Shown: positions 1 to 9,287 of the stretch, piece by piece
Layout: the number at the start of each line of letters is the position of its first letter
Position numbering within the stretch: position 1 is the first letter of the stretch
Source of the DNA: Lebetimonas sp. JH292
GTDB lineage: Bacteria; Campylobacterota; Campylobacteria; Campylobacterales; Nautiliaceae
DNA: 64,000 bases
Direction of reading: 5' to 3'
NCBI RefSeq assembly: GCF_000523275.1
Contig: NZ_ATHQ01000001.1
Coordinates: 583,501-647,500, forward strand
Notes under the pieces: model-generated
The model's database searches: none
Told to the model about the DNA's origin: nothing
What the model saw: only the letters and a program-made list of their open reading frames with translations
Program-made: the position numbers and the translations under genes

Positions 1-179
1 TATTTGATGAATTCAGGGAAAATTTAAGCAAATTTAATTCCCTTCACAAAAAATTTTCTGTATTGGCCCTTGGTGTCGCAAATTTTTATAATGCACTTAT
101 GAATGAAATAAAAAATGAAAAACCTCTAAATTATAAAAATGAAAACATCTTAAATTCAAAACTCAGCTTAAAGGCATAA
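1..179 (+). CDS. C-terminal end of a FlgN-like flagellar chaperone (partial)
   Basis: An open frame enters from the left edge (codons in phase from base 3) and ends with TAA at 177-179, one base before flgK. The 58 visible residues are Lys/Asn-rich with no motif I can identify. The call rests on context: in Campylobacter the gene directly before flgK encodes a FlgN-type export chaperone for the hook-junction proteins. The one-base spacing to flgK implies co-transcription. The function is an inference from position. Confidence 0.5.
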   Translation, partial: FDEFRENLSKFNSLHKKFSVLALGVANFYNALMNEIKNEKPLNYKNENILNSKLSLKA

Positions 180-180
180 A

Positions 181-2343
181 ATGGGAATTTCATCAGCTTT
201 TAACATAGCACAGACCGGTCTAAACGCACATCAAAAGGCAATTGACGTAACCTCAAACAATATTGCAAACGCATCAAATAAGGCATATACAAGACAAAGG
301 GCTGAATTTTCCACGCTTGGAGATGTAAACACCATCCCCGGCGATATAGGAATTGGGGTTCAGATAAAAAGCATTGTCCGGATAAAAGATATTTTTTTAT
401 TTAACAGGTTTACTCAAGCTTCGGCTAATTTACAGAATTTATCGGCTCAGGAAAAATACCTTCAGGAAATTTCAACATATTTCCCGGATACCACAGACAA
501 TGGTATATATAAAAATTTAAAAGATTTTTTTGATGCATGGCAAAATTTAGCATCAAACCCCAATGATTCAAGTGTAAAAGTAGATTTGGCATCAAAAACA
601 AAAATTTTGGCTGATTCCATAAAACAGGTCAGAAATTCAATTACAGATATAAAGCAGAATATAAACAGCGAAATAAAAACGAAAACAGATGAAGCGAATG
701 ATATTATCAAAAAAATTTCCGAACTTAACAAAAACATATACGCAAATGAAGCAAACAATATTGACCATGCAAACGATTTAAGGGATGAAAGGGATAAACT
801 TGAAAAAAGACTAAAAGAACTTTTAGATGTCAAAATTTATAAAAACGGATTAAAATCATTTAAAAGCGGGGGAAGTTCAAATATTGATTACGAAAAAAAC
901 TATTCCATTTCTCTTAGCGGATATCCTCTTCTTGACAATTCCACATATTATCCTATCAAACTGACGGACAATCACGGAGATGTGGATATAAATATTCAAA
1001 AAGAAGACCATACGCTCACTGATATTACAAATAATATAAACGGGGGTGAAATAGGAGGGCTGTTAAATATAAGAGGCAAAGAGATAAATGAAAAAGGTGA
1101 ACCGACTGACGGAATAATAGGGGAAATTCTAAATAAACTCGATACTTTTGCAAGCAGCTTAATAAAAAATGTAAATTCTCTTTATTCCCAGGCGGCACAG
1201 TCGAATGCAGTGTCTGATCAGATAAATGTTCCAATAAGTATTTCCCATGATTTGGCCAACAAACCTTTAAGCTCTTTGAATAATATTTTATTACACCCTA
1301 TAAGAAACGGAAAAATCACATTAAATATTTATGATGATAAAGGGAATTTTATTAAAAATATTTCAGTATCCGTTAACAAAAACGATTCATTAAACGATGT
1401 AATCAATAATATAAACAATGCTTTTAACTCAAACGGGATAACCGACACCCAGGCAAAACTCTTAAACGGGCAATTAAAATTTGTTAACAGTCAAAACGCT
1501 GAAGCTTCAAATGTATTGGTAAAAGATGACGGAAGTACGCTTTTTAGTGCAATGAATGAAATAGAATATCTGCCTATAAATAAAATAAATCAAACCCAAC
1601 TTCCGCTTCCGATGGAAAACGGCTCTTTTGATTTAGTAGTATATAATGACAAAGGGAAAGAGTTAGCCAAAAGAAAAATTATTATCAACATGAATTCAAA
1701 TGATCCTAAATATTCCACTATTGAGGGAATAGTTTCTCAAATTAATACACCAAATATCGACGATAACAACGACAATAATCCAGATAACGACGTTGACGAT
1801 TACTATAACGCCGGTTATTTAAACGGAAAATTTATTCTTTCCAAAAAAACAGATGAAAATACATATGTGGGAATAGATGAAGACAGCGCAAAATTTGGAG
1901 GGGCTATTGGAATAAACAAATTTTTCACGGGAAACAACGCTGAAAATATAGATATAAAAAAAGAGCTTTACGAAACCCCGAGTAAAATTCAGGCAAATAA
2001 AACACCGAGCTCAGGAGACAATAAAATAGCGAATTCCATTTTACAGCTTCAGTTTGAAAAACTCAATTTTTATGAGAAAAACAATATTTCCAATGAAACT
2101 GTTTTTGAATATTACAGAAATATAACAGGAGAACTTGCCGATAAAACGAAAAACATATCTTCAAAAAAAGAAGTTGCCCAGACACTTATGACAAATATTT
2201 CAAACGAATATTACAGTGTCAGCGGGGTTAATATAGACGAAGAACTGATTAATCTGGAAAAATTTCAAAGAGGATATCAGGCAAATGCAAAAGTCATTAC
2301 CACTATAAACCAGATGCTTGATAGCCTCTTTAATATCAGATAG
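181..2343 (+). CDS. flgK: Flagellar hook-associated protein 1 (FlgK, hook-filament junction)
   Basis: 720 residues. FlgK forms the first junction ring between hook and filament and is exported through the flagellar type III apparatus. The N-terminus (ISSAFNIAQTGLNAHQKAID, then SNNIANASNKAYTRQRAEF) is the standard rod/hook-family domain with its SNNIAN signature. The C-terminus (SGVNIDEELINLEKFQRGYQ, then ANAKVITTINQMLDSLF) is the matching coiled-coil domain. The central part, roughly residues 230-600, is the variable surface region. It follows the putative flgN by one base and overlaps the convergent gene at 2336 by 8 bases. Confidence 0.96.
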   Translation: MGISSAFNIAQTGLNAHQKAIDVTSNNIANASNKAYTRQRAEFSTLGDVNTIPGDIGIGVQIKSIVRIKDIFLFNRFTQASANLQNLSAQEKYLQEISTYFPDTTDNGIYKNLKDFFDAWQNLASNPNDSSVKVDLASKTKILADSIKQVRNSITDIKQNINSEIKTKTDEANDIIKKISELNKNIYANEANNIDHANDLRDERDKLEKRLKELLDVKIYKNGLKSFKSGGSSNIDYEKNYSISLSGYPLLDNSTYYPIKLTDNHGDVDINIQKEDHTLTDITNNINGGEIGGLLNIRGKEINEKGEPTDGIIGEILNKLDTFASSLIKNVNSLYSQAAQSNAVSDQINVPISISHDLANKPLSSLNNILLHPIRNGKITLNIYDDKGNFIKNISVSVNKNDSLNDVINNINNAFNSNGITDTQAKLLNGQLKFVNSQNAEASNVLVKDDGSTLFSAMNEIEYLPINKINQTQLPLPMENGSFDLVVYNDKGKELAKRKIIINMNSNDPKYSTIEGIVSQINTPNIDDNNDNNPDNDVDDYYNAGYLNGKFILSKKTDENTYVGIDEDSAKFGGAIGINKFFTGNNAENIDIKKELYETPSKIQANKTPSSGDNKIANSILQLQFEKLNFYEKNNISNETVFEYYRNITGELADKTKNISSKKEVAQTLMTNISNEYYSVSGVNIDEELINLEKFQRGYQANAKVITTINQMLDSLFNIR

Positions 2344-2980
2344 ATTTATCATAATCTATCTGAATAATATCTTCCAATAAATCCCATCCAAAATGCATAA
2401 CATCAATTTCTGTTATTTTATCCAGATATTTTCCGTTATCATTCATAATGGTATATAATTCTGCCGTCATTTCGGACTTTGGATAAAAATTGCTCGCAAC
2501 GACATCTTGTTTTTCCCCGTTCATTTCCACATTGTTTGGTAAAAGCAAATCACAAAATTTGTTATAAATTTCATTATCCGGTTTTTTAATGTCACAAGCG
2601 CTGTAGCCTATTTTTATTTCATTTATATCGGGATTTTTTTCATATTCAAAATATCCGTCGCCGTTTGTTTTTAAAAGCAGAATAATATCCCCCGTTTTAA
2701 AATTTTCATTTATTATTTTGTCAATATCTTTATTAATATAATCAATATCCTCCGCCGTAAAAATTTTATTTTCAATTTCTATTTCAATGCCCTCAGGATT
2801 GATTCCTGTCAAATCTTCATTTAAACTCAACGCTTCCGCTTCCCCGCTGTCAAGATAAGCCGCAACATTCTCTTTTAGTCTCTCAATTTCTTTTGAATCA
2901 TCCAAATCGTAATCATCTAAATTTATAAGATATGAATAATCATAAATTTTAATAATATTCGTATCGCCTCTGATTATCAT
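2336..2980 (-). CDS. Hypothetical acidic protein, 214 aa
   Basis: I do not recognise the family. The frame is open further upstream, but an AGAGGAG ribosome-binding site just before the ATG at 2978-2980 fixes the start at MIIRGDTNIIKIYD. The protein is rich in Asp, Glu and Ile, has no signal peptide or membrane segment, and carries two Cys (in SACDIKK and NKFCDLL). It is convergent with flgK (8-base overlap) and divergent from the gene at 3029. Codon use resembles its neighbours, so it is probably a real lineage-specific gene. Confidence 0.7.
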   Translation of the reverse strand: MIIRGDTNIIKIYDYSYLINLDDYDLDDSKEIERLKENVAAYLDSGEAEALSLNEDLTGINPEGIEIEIENKIFTAEDIDYINKDIDKIINENFKTGDIILLLKTNGDGYFEYEKNPDINEIKIGYSACDIKKPDNEIYNKFCDLLLPNNVEMNGEKQDVVASNFYPKSEMTAELYTIMNDNGKYLDKITEIDVMHFGWDLLEDIIQIDYDKSI

Positions 2981-3028
2981 TTTGTCTCCTCTTTTTATAT
3001 AATTATAACAAATTATCAAAGAGAAAAA

Positions 3029-3760
3029 ATGGAAAAATTAAAAAAGAAATTAGACAGTTTGATAGATAACAATATTTATGAAATAAATGAAAAAAAACTC
3101 GATCCAATTATGATAGCCCAAAAACATAATGATGAATATATAGCGTTAACTGCAGCCCTCTTCTCCTACGGAAATGTAAAAGCCATTTTGAAATTTTTAA
3201 ATTCAATTGATTTTAATTTTCTTGAAACAAAAAAAATACCGACAAATCTTTATTACCGTTTTCAGACCAAAGAAGACATATATCAGTTTTTTAAAGCATT
3301 AATCAGTATGAAAAAAGAATATTCTCTAAACGATTTGTTTTTAAAAGGTTATAAAAAAGAAAATAATGTAATTGACGGACTAAGAGAAATAATAAAAAAA
3401 ATTTATGAAATTAATCCTTACAAATCAAAAGGATACGAATTTTTAATAGGCAAAATCCCAAGCAACAAAACCAAAGGCGTCAGCCCGTATAAAAGATGGA
3501 ATATGTTTTTAAGATGGATGGTAAGAGACACTGAGCCTGATTTAGGATTATGGAAAAATGTTAAAAAAAGCGATTTAATTATTCCGCTCGATACGCATAC
3601 CCATAAAGTTTCTTTAAAATACGGTTTATTAAAAAGAAAAACATATGATCTGGCAGCTGCTATAGAATTAAGTGAAAATTTAAAAAAATTTGATCCAACC
3701 GACCCTCTTAAATACGATTTTGCACTTTACCGAATAGGACAATTTAAAATAAATTTGTAA
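3029..3760 (+). CDS. TIGR02757 / DUF2400 family protein
   Basis: 243 residues. It matches the TIGR02757 family, common in Campylobacterota and Bacteroidetes and without an established biochemical role. Family features seen are the early DPIMIAQKHND and AALFSYGNVKAILKFL segments, the PYKRWNMFLRWMVR block, and the IIPLDTHTHKVSLKYGLL block. The family is distantly related to helix-hairpin-helix DNA glycosylases, so a nucleic-acid role is conceivable but unproven. The start ATG follows AAAGAGAAAA. Confidence 0.85.
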   Translation: MEKLKKKLDSLIDNNIYEINEKKLDPIMIAQKHNDEYIALTAALFSYGNVKAILKFLNSIDFNFLETKKIPTNLYYRFQTKEDIYQFFKALISMKKEYSLNDLFLKGYKKENNVIDGLREIIKKIYEINPYKSKGYEFLIGKIPSNKTKGVSPYKRWNMFLRWMVRDTEPDLGLWKNVKKSDLIIPLDTHTHKVSLKYGLLKRKTYDLAAAIELSENLKKFDPTDPLKYDFALYRIGQFKINL

Positions 3761-3825
3761 AAAAATTTAAAATTTATTTTAATTAAGCATTAAATTTGAT
3801 ACAATTACATAAAAAAGGACTTTAT

Positions 3826-4512
3826 ATGGAAGATAGAATTTGGCTGATTTTTGGATTTTTAGGCCATTCTCAGGAAGTTCAGCTAACAGTTCATGTTTTA
3901 TTGGCGGCTTTTTTATCCGTTTTTGTTGCAAAACTTGCCACAAGAAATCTTCAAATTGTTCCAAACGGATGCCAAAATGTTATGGAAGCTGTAATTAACG
4001 GAATGCTATATGTAGGAGAAGATATTACAAACAAAAAAGTTGCAAGAAAATATCTTCCTCTTGCAGGAAGCCTTGCTATTTTTATTTTTATGGGTAACTT
4101 AATGGAAATAATCCCCGGATTCGAACCTCCTACCGGAAATGTTAATTTAACGCTTACCTTGGCATTAATCGTATTTTTTTATTATCATTTTGAAGGAATA
4201 AAATCTCAGGGAGTGGGACATTATATTGCCCATTTTGCAGGACCTGTAAAATGGCTCTCTCCCCTTATGTTCCCCGTTGAGGTAGTTTCTCATTTTTCAA
4301 GAATTATTTCCCTTGCATTCAGGCTTTTTGGTAACATTAAAGGTGACGATTTGTTTTTACTTGTTTTATTGATGTTGGCACCCTGGGTATTTCCTCTCGC
4401 AGGATTTGCCTTAATGAGCTTTTCTGCATTCTTACAGGCATTTATTTTTATGGTATTGACTTACGTATATATTTACGGAGCAGTAACAGGTCAGGAAGAA
4501 ACACTCGAATAG
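3826..4512 (+). CDS. atpB: ATP synthase F0 subunit a
   Basis: 228 residues from ATG 3826, chosen because AAAAAAGGAC lies just upstream; a start 30 bases earlier has no ribosome-binding site. Subunit a forms the proton half-channels against the c-ring. The essential arginine helix is present (SLAFRLFGNIKGDD), and several hydrophobic helices plus the QAFIFMVLTYVYI C-terminal helix are as expected. The gene stands alone here, with no other ATP synthase subunit nearby, as is common in Campylobacterota where atpB is separate from the F1 operon. A hairpin overlaps the stop codon. Confidence 0.95.
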   Translation: MEDRIWLIFGFLGHSQEVQLTVHVLLAAFLSVFVAKLATRNLQIVPNGCQNVMEAVINGMLYVGEDITNKKVARKYLPLAGSLAIFIFMGNLMEIIPGFEPPTGNVNLTLTLALIVFFYYHFEGIKSQGVGHYIAHFAGPVKWLSPLMFPVEVVSHFSRIISLAFRLFGNIKGDDLFLLVLLMLAPWVFPLAGFALMSFSAFLQAFIFMVLTYVYIYGAVTGQEETLE

Positions 4513-4524
4513 GTAAAACCTATT
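4508..4524 (+). terminator. Hairpin overlapping the atpB stop codon
   Basis: AATAGGT, a three-base loop, then ACCTATT form a perfect 7-bp stem followed by CTTCTTC. The TAG stop at 4510-4512 is within the left arm. The following U-tract is poor, so it may be a weak terminator or attenuator before the thiE-like gene that starts 14 bases later. Confidence 0.5.
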
Positions 4525-4537
4525 CTTCTTCAATTTT

Positions 4538-5056
4538 ATGCTAACTTATTTTATAACTGATCCCAAATATCCCCTTACAAATATATTTAACTCAATAAAA
4601 AAATATAAACCAAATTTTGTGTGTTACAGAAATAAAAAATATTTTGATGAAAATGAAATAATTGAATTTGTCAGTTTTGCCAAAAAATATTCAACTGTTT
4701 TTATAAATTATGATGATTTAAAAAATGATAAATTACTTCAATATTTTGACGGTATTCACTTTCCGACTTCTAAGATAAATTTAGCCCTAAATTATCCAGA
4801 TAAATTAAAAATAGCTTCAGCCCATTCAATAGAAGAAGTAAAAAAAGCCAAAAATCTAGGATTTGATTATATTACTTTCTCTCCTGTATTTTATTCAAAA
4901 GGACGCAAAGGTGTAGGAATTGAAAAATTAAATGAAATTTGTGAAATTTTTCCAAACACCATAGCACTCGGCGGAATTATCAGCGAAAAAGAAGTAAAAG
5001 AAATTGAAAAATCAAAAGCCATTGGATTTGGTGGCATCAGATATTTTTTTCATTAA
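4538..5056 (+). CDS. thiE: Thiamine-phosphate synthase / TenI-family TIM barrel
   Basis: 172 residues. ThiE joins HMP-pyrophosphate and thiazole phosphate to give thiamine phosphate. Family motifs seen are SAHSIEEVKKAKNLGFDYI, then FSPVFYSKGRKGVG and the phosphate-binding IALGGI near the C-terminus. The protein is shorter than the usual 200-210 residues and ends at GFGGIRYFFH, so it may be a minimal ThiE or a TenI-like paralogue. No clear ribosome-binding site is visible; coupling to atpB is possible. Confidence 0.75.
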   Translation: MLTYFITDPKYPLTNIFNSIKKYKPNFVCYRNKKYFDENEIIEFVSFAKKYSTVFINYDDLKNDKLLQYFDGIHFPTSKINLALNYPDKLKIASAHSIEEVKKAKNLGFDYITFSPVFYSKGRKGVGIEKLNEICEIFPNTIALGGIISEKEVKEIEKSKAIGFGGIRYFFH

Positions 5057-5077
5057 AAAATAAAATTCAATTTTTTC

Positions 5078-5105
5078 CTACTCACTACTCACCATTCACA
5101 ATTCA
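5078..5105. repeat. Heptanucleotide tandem repeat, 4 units
   Basis: Four consecutive 7-base units, CTACTCA, CTACTCA, CCATTCA, CAATTCA, fill the gap between the convergent thiE-like gene and tyrA. Same family as the tracts at 16483, 32805, 34264 and 38249. Confidence 0.85.
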
Positions 5106-5117
5106 CTTTTACATCAA

Positions 5118-5945
5118 CTACATTATCTTATGCAGTTTGTTTCCATTTTCCATCCAAATTCTGAGCTCGTCCCATTCACTGTTTTCTATTAAATTTTTTG
5201 CCAGTTTCAGCTCTTTTTTAAATGCTTCTATAGCCTTTAAAAGATTGCTTTTATTTTCTCTGAAAATGTCTTCCCACATTTTGGCATTGCTTTTTGCAAG
5301 CCTGCTCATATCTTTAAATCCACCTGCGGCAAGAGTAACAATATTTTCTCCCTCTTCCTGGTTTAAAACCGCATTTGCCAAAGAAAAACTTATGATATGC
5401 GGCATATGGGAAATAAAAGCCGCATGTCTGTCATGGGAAGAGGCTTTCATAAACTTTATTTTCATTTTTAAGTATTGGAACAAATCAATTGCCACTTCTT
5501 TTTGTTTTTTACCGCTATCTTCTATATCACAAACAACCATTATTTTATTTTCATACAAATCTTCTATTGCAGCGTTCGGGCCGGAATACTCCGTTCCGGC
5601 CATAGGATGGGAAGCAACCAGATTTTTTCTTATATTTTTTGGACACTCTTTTATGATTGTCTCTTTGGTAGAACCAAAATCTATAATACTCACATCATTT
5701 TTAAGCGGCATTTTCGAAAGTTCTTTTAATGCCGAAATAATCCCTCTTATCGGTACAGACAAAATAATAACGTCAGCTTTTATTAAATCAGAAAATTCAA
5801 CTATTTCATCCACAAGGCCCAATGTTAAAGCCTCTTTTTGATGAAGGGGATTATGATCAACTCCTATAATTTTTTTGAAATAATTTTTTGAAGAAAGTGC
5901 GAAGCTCCCTCCCATTAGTCCCAAACCTACTACAGCGCAAACCAT
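5118..5945 (-). CDS. tyrA: Prephenate dehydrogenase
   Basis: 275 residues. It converts prephenate to 4-hydroxyphenylpyruvate with NAD in tyrosine synthesis. The N-terminal Rossmann motif is VVGLGLMGGSFAL. Further family blocks are the VASHPMAGTEYSGP substrate motif, HMPHIISFSLANA, and AAGGFKDMSRLAKSNAKMWE in the helical domain. No chorismate mutase or ACT domain is fused. AGAGG precedes the ATG. It is divergent from bamA. Confidence 0.95.
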   Translation of the reverse strand: MVCAVVGLGLMGGSFALSSKNYFKKIIGVDHNPLHQKEALTLGLVDEIVEFSDLIKADVIILSVPIRGIISALKELSKMPLKNDVSIIDFGSTKETIIKECPKNIRKNLVASHPMAGTEYSGPNAAIEDLYENKIMVVCDIEDSGKKQKEVAIDLFQYLKMKIKFMKASSHDRHAAFISHMPHIISFSLANAVLNQEEGENIVTLAAGGFKDMSRLAKSNAKMWEDIFRENKSNLLKAIEAFKKELKLAKNLIENSEWDELRIWMENGNKLHKIM

Positions 5946-5982
5946 ATAACCTCTTTTTGAAAAAATTATATCACATATTTGG

Positions 5983-5988
5983 TATAAT
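5983..5988 (+). promoter_or_regulatory. -10 box of the bamA promoter
   Basis: TATAAT in the context TTTGGTATAATTTC, 28 bases before the bamA start. As in other Campylobacterota vegetative promoters, no clear -35 TTGACA is seen, only A/T-rich upstream DNA. Confidence 0.6.
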
Positions 5989-6015
5989 TTCTCTTAATTT
6001 GAAAAAAGGATTATA

Positions 6016-8199
6016 ATGAAGAAAATTATTTTTGCATCTTTACCTTTTATTTTATTTGCAAATATTAAAACAATAACTTATCAGGGTTTGATACATATAT
6101 CCCCCGTTACGGCAAATACAATAATTTCTGTGCATCCTGGAGATGAATACAATATAAAAAAAATAGATGAAAGTATTAAAAAACTGTATGAGACAGGTTA
6201 TTTTAAAAAAATAAAAGTTGATTACACCAACGATAAACTTACATTTATATGTCAGGAAAAACCAATTATTTCAAGACTGGAATTTGAAAACCTCTCAGAA
6301 GAACTTAAAAAACTTTTAAAAGAACAAAACATTCTTCCCAAAAAAGGAGAAATTTACAAAAAAGAAGTTTATGAAAAATTAACAGAATTTATCGAACAAT
6401 ATTATCTGGCAAAAAAATATTTTAACACATATATCAATATAGAAAAAACCTATATCAGCCCCACAAAACTTTATATAAAAGTAATAATTGTAAAAGGTAA
6501 AAAAATAGATATAAAAGAGGTTAATTTCTACGGTGCAAAACAGATAGATAAAAGCGATTTAATTGATTTAACAGAAAATCAGCCAAAGACCTTCTGGTCA
6601 TTTTTACCAATCTTTAATTCAGGCGAGCTTAATGTATTCAAACTGCCTGAAGACAAGAACAATATACAAAATTATTATTTCAATTTAGGCTATATGGACT
6701 CAAAAGTGTCCATGCCTCTGGCCAAGGCAAATATTGATGATTACAAAGCCGTAATTGATTATAAAATACACGAGGGGAAAAGATATAAGGTAAAAAAAAT
6801 AAATATAGACTATCCTAAAAATATTAAAGTAAAAATACCTGAGCTTGAATTAAAGTCCGACAAATATTTTAATGTATCGGCTCTTAGGGAAGATTTAAAG
6901 AATATAACACATGCTTTTCAAAATATAGGTTACGCTTATGTAAAAGTATTTCCTGAAATTAAAAAAAAAGGTGAATTTGCTTTTATTACCTATAAAGTGA
7001 TACCGGGTGAAATTGTATATATTAGAAATGTGACAATTTCCGGAAACACAAAAACACTTGACAGGGTAATCAGAAGAAATATTTTTATAGCACCAGGAGA
7101 GAAATATTCTTACCAAAATATTACAGATTCAAAATACGCCCTTCAAAGAACAGGTTATTTAGAAGATGTAAATATAGAAGAAAATAAAGTATCCGATAAC
7201 CAAATAGATTTAAACGTAAAAGTAAAAGAAGGCCTTAGCGGTTCATTAAAAGCCGGTATCAGCTACGGAAGTTATTCCAAATTCGGTGTTTCTTTTTCTA
7301 TTACGGAAAAAGATATTTTTGGAAGCGGACAAAAACTCTCAGCCAGCGCCGATTTATCAGCAACCAGTAAAACTTATGCTTTTTCATTATATAATCCAAG
7401 GATATTTGACAGCAAATATTCAATGAACACATCTATTTTTAACAGTGAATTTGAAGGTATTTCATACACTTCCAAGAAAAAAGGGTTTACATTAGGCATC
7501 GGTAAAATGCTAAGCAGAAATTTAAGTTCAAATATTACATACGGATTTACAAAAACAAAATTAACTAATTACGATCAAAATTTAACATATTTAAAACCGA
7601 CCAGTACAAAAAGCTATATTACCGGTTCGATAGGATACAATTCAACAGATAATTATTATTTTCCAACACTCGGAATGAATGCCGGTGCAAGTGTTGAATA
7701 TGCCGGAATTGGGGGAGATGAAAAGTTTATAAAAACAATAGGCAGTTTTAAATATTTTTATCCTCTAAAAAATTCAACATATGAAACATATGCCGTATTA
7801 AAATACAGAATAAAAGCCGGGGTAATAAAAAACAACGGTTATTTACCCATCGATGAAAAATTTTATTTAGGCGGCATTGGAAGTGTAAGAGGTTTTGGGT
7901 CCTATTCTATTTCTCCTAAAGACAGCTACGGAAATTATATAGGTGGTAAATATGAATTTATAACAGGGCCCGAAATTTCCACACCTATAAACAGAAAAAT
8001 AAAACTCTGGGCCAGCGCTTTTGTTGATTACGGTGCTGTAGGAGAGAATAGCTTAAATATTTCAAGAGCGTCAGCCGGTGTTGCAATTGATTGGATAACG
8101 CCGGTAGGACCCCTTACTTTAGTGTTTGCAAAACCTATTAAAAAAGAAGAAGGGGATGACACCAGAATATTTGACTTTTCCATTGGGGCATCATTTTGA
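6016..8199 (+). CDS. bamA: Outer membrane protein assembly factor BamA
   Basis: 727 residues. Core of the BAM machine that inserts beta-barrel proteins into the outer membrane. It has a short signal peptide (MKKIIFASLPFILFA), then POTRA repeats over roughly residues 20-410 (for example the ISGNTKTLDRVIRRN block), then a 16-strand barrel. The lid-lock motif is visible as GGIGSVRGFGSYSISP, and the last strand ends in the aromatic F of DFSIGASF, the usual barrel terminus. AAAAAAGGA precedes the ATG. Its end overlaps the convergent flhB end by 9 bases. Confidence 0.95.
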   Translation: MKKIIFASLPFILFANIKTITYQGLIHISPVTANTIISVHPGDEYNIKKIDESIKKLYETGYFKKIKVDYTNDKLTFICQEKPIISRLEFENLSEELKKLLKEQNILPKKGEIYKKEVYEKLTEFIEQYYLAKKYFNTYINIEKTYISPTKLYIKVIIVKGKKIDIKEVNFYGAKQIDKSDLIDLTENQPKTFWSFLPIFNSGELNVFKLPEDKNNIQNYYFNLGYMDSKVSMPLAKANIDDYKAVIDYKIHEGKRYKVKKINIDYPKNIKVKIPELELKSDKYFNVSALREDLKNITHAFQNIGYAYVKVFPEIKKKGEFAFITYKVIPGEIVYIRNVTISGNTKTLDRVIRRNIFIAPGEKYSYQNITDSKYALQRTGYLEDVNIEENKVSDNQIDLNVKVKEGLSGSLKAGISYGSYSKFGVSFSITEKDIFGSGQKLSASADLSATSKTYAFSLYNPRIFDSKYSMNTSIFNSEFEGISYTSKKKGFTLGIGKMLSRNLSSNITYGFTKTKLTNYDQNLTYLKPTSTKSYITGSIGYNSTDNYYFPTLGMNAGASVEYAGIGGDEKFIKTIGSFKYFYPLKNSTYETYAVLKYRIKAGVIKNNGYLPIDEKFYLGGIGSVRGFGSYSISPKDSYGNYIGGKYEFITGPEISTPINRKIKLWASAFVDYGAVGENSLNISRASAGVAIDWITPVGPLTLVFAKPIKKEEGDDTRIFDFSIGASF

Positions 8200-9240
8200 T
8201 TTAGCCCTGAATACATAAGCCAGAATTTCCGCCACAGCTTTGTATAATTTTGGCGGAATAATTTCATCCAAATCCACTAATTTATATAATTCTCTTGCAA
8301 GAGCTGGATTTTCCACAATCATTATTCCGTTTTCCCTTGCAATTTCTTTTATTTTTAGCGCCAAATGATTGGTTCCTTTTGCTATAACCATAGGAGCTTC
8401 GTCTTTAGTTTTATCATACCTCAGTGCCACTGCATAATGGGTAGGGTTTGTAATCACAACATCGGCTTTTGGAACTTCAGCTATCATTCTTTTTCTTGCC
8501 ATCTCTCTTTGGAGTTGTCTTATTTTGGCTTTTATTTCAGGATTTCCTTCGGTCTGTTTGAATTCATCTTTAATTTCCTGTTTACTCATTCTGAGAGACT
8601 TTTTATAAGAGTATCTTTGATAAATAAAATCTATCAGGGCAAATACAAAAAAAACTCCAAGCATAGCCATTATAATTAAAGCAGCTTTATTTTCAAGCCA
8701 TTTAATCTGATTGAAAAAATCCATAAGTTCAAGATTTGGAATTTGGGTAAAAAATGTCATAAAAATCCAAAAGCCCACCAAAAAAGAAATAAAAACCTTT
8801 AAAGTGATTTTAACCCCTTCTACCATTTTTTTTAAAGAAAAAAGATTTTTAAGACCTTTAAAAGGATTTAATTTATCAAATTTCGGAGTAATTGGTTTTG
8901 TGGTAAATAAAAAGCCAAACTGGCTTACATTTGCCAAAATTCCAGCAATTACTACAACTAAAAAAATAGGAAACATTACAACAAAAAAATAAAAAGCGCC
9001 TTTTATCAAAATATTAAAAATCAGATTTTTATTAAATTCTACACCTATAAAAGAATAAAAATATTTAAAAAAATCTTCAAAATAAAAAGCAATATACTTA
9101 ACATAAAAAAACAGTACCAATAATGCCAAAAAAAGTACAATAAAACCTGCCGTTTCTATTGATTTTGGGACGTTTCCCTCTTCTCTAGCTTTTTGTATTT
9201 TACGCGAGGTGGGCTGCTCGGTTTTTTCTTCGTCAGCCAT
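8191..9240 (-). CDS. flhB: Flagellar export apparatus protein FlhB
   Basis: 349 residues. Inner-membrane component of the flagellar type III secretion gate that switches export from hook to filament substrates. The N-terminal ADEEKTEQPTSRKIQKAREE, the four membrane segments, and the cytoplasmic autocleavage motif NPTH at about residue 265 (VVITNPTHYAVALRY) are all present. It sits apart from the other flagellar genes here, between bamA and bioD. Confidence 0.96.
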   Translation of the reverse strand: MADEEKTEQPTSRKIQKAREEGNVPKSIETAGFIVLFLALLVLFFYVKYIAFYFEDFFKYFYSFIGVEFNKNLIFNILIKGAFYFFVVMFPIFLVVVIAGILANVSQFGFLFTTKPITPKFDKLNPFKGLKNLFSLKKMVEGVKITLKVFISFLVGFWIFMTFFTQIPNLELMDFFNQIKWLENKAALIIMAMLGVFFVFALIDFIYQRYSYKKSLRMSKQEIKDEFKQTEGNPEIKAKIRQLQREMARKRMIAEVPKADVVITNPTHYAVALRYDKTKDEAPMVIAKGTNHLALKIKEIARENGIMIVENPALARELYKLVDLDEIIPPKLYKAVAEILAYVFRAKSK

Positions 9241-9287
9241 TAACTGCCTTTTTTATTATAATTATACAAATAAGTTTTGGAAAGAAC

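Noticed and set aside
5137..5841. Long open frame opposite tyrA (234 codons)
   Set aside because: Its complement is a full prephenate dehydrogenase with all motifs; the antisense frame shows no family and has only the composition of a shadow.
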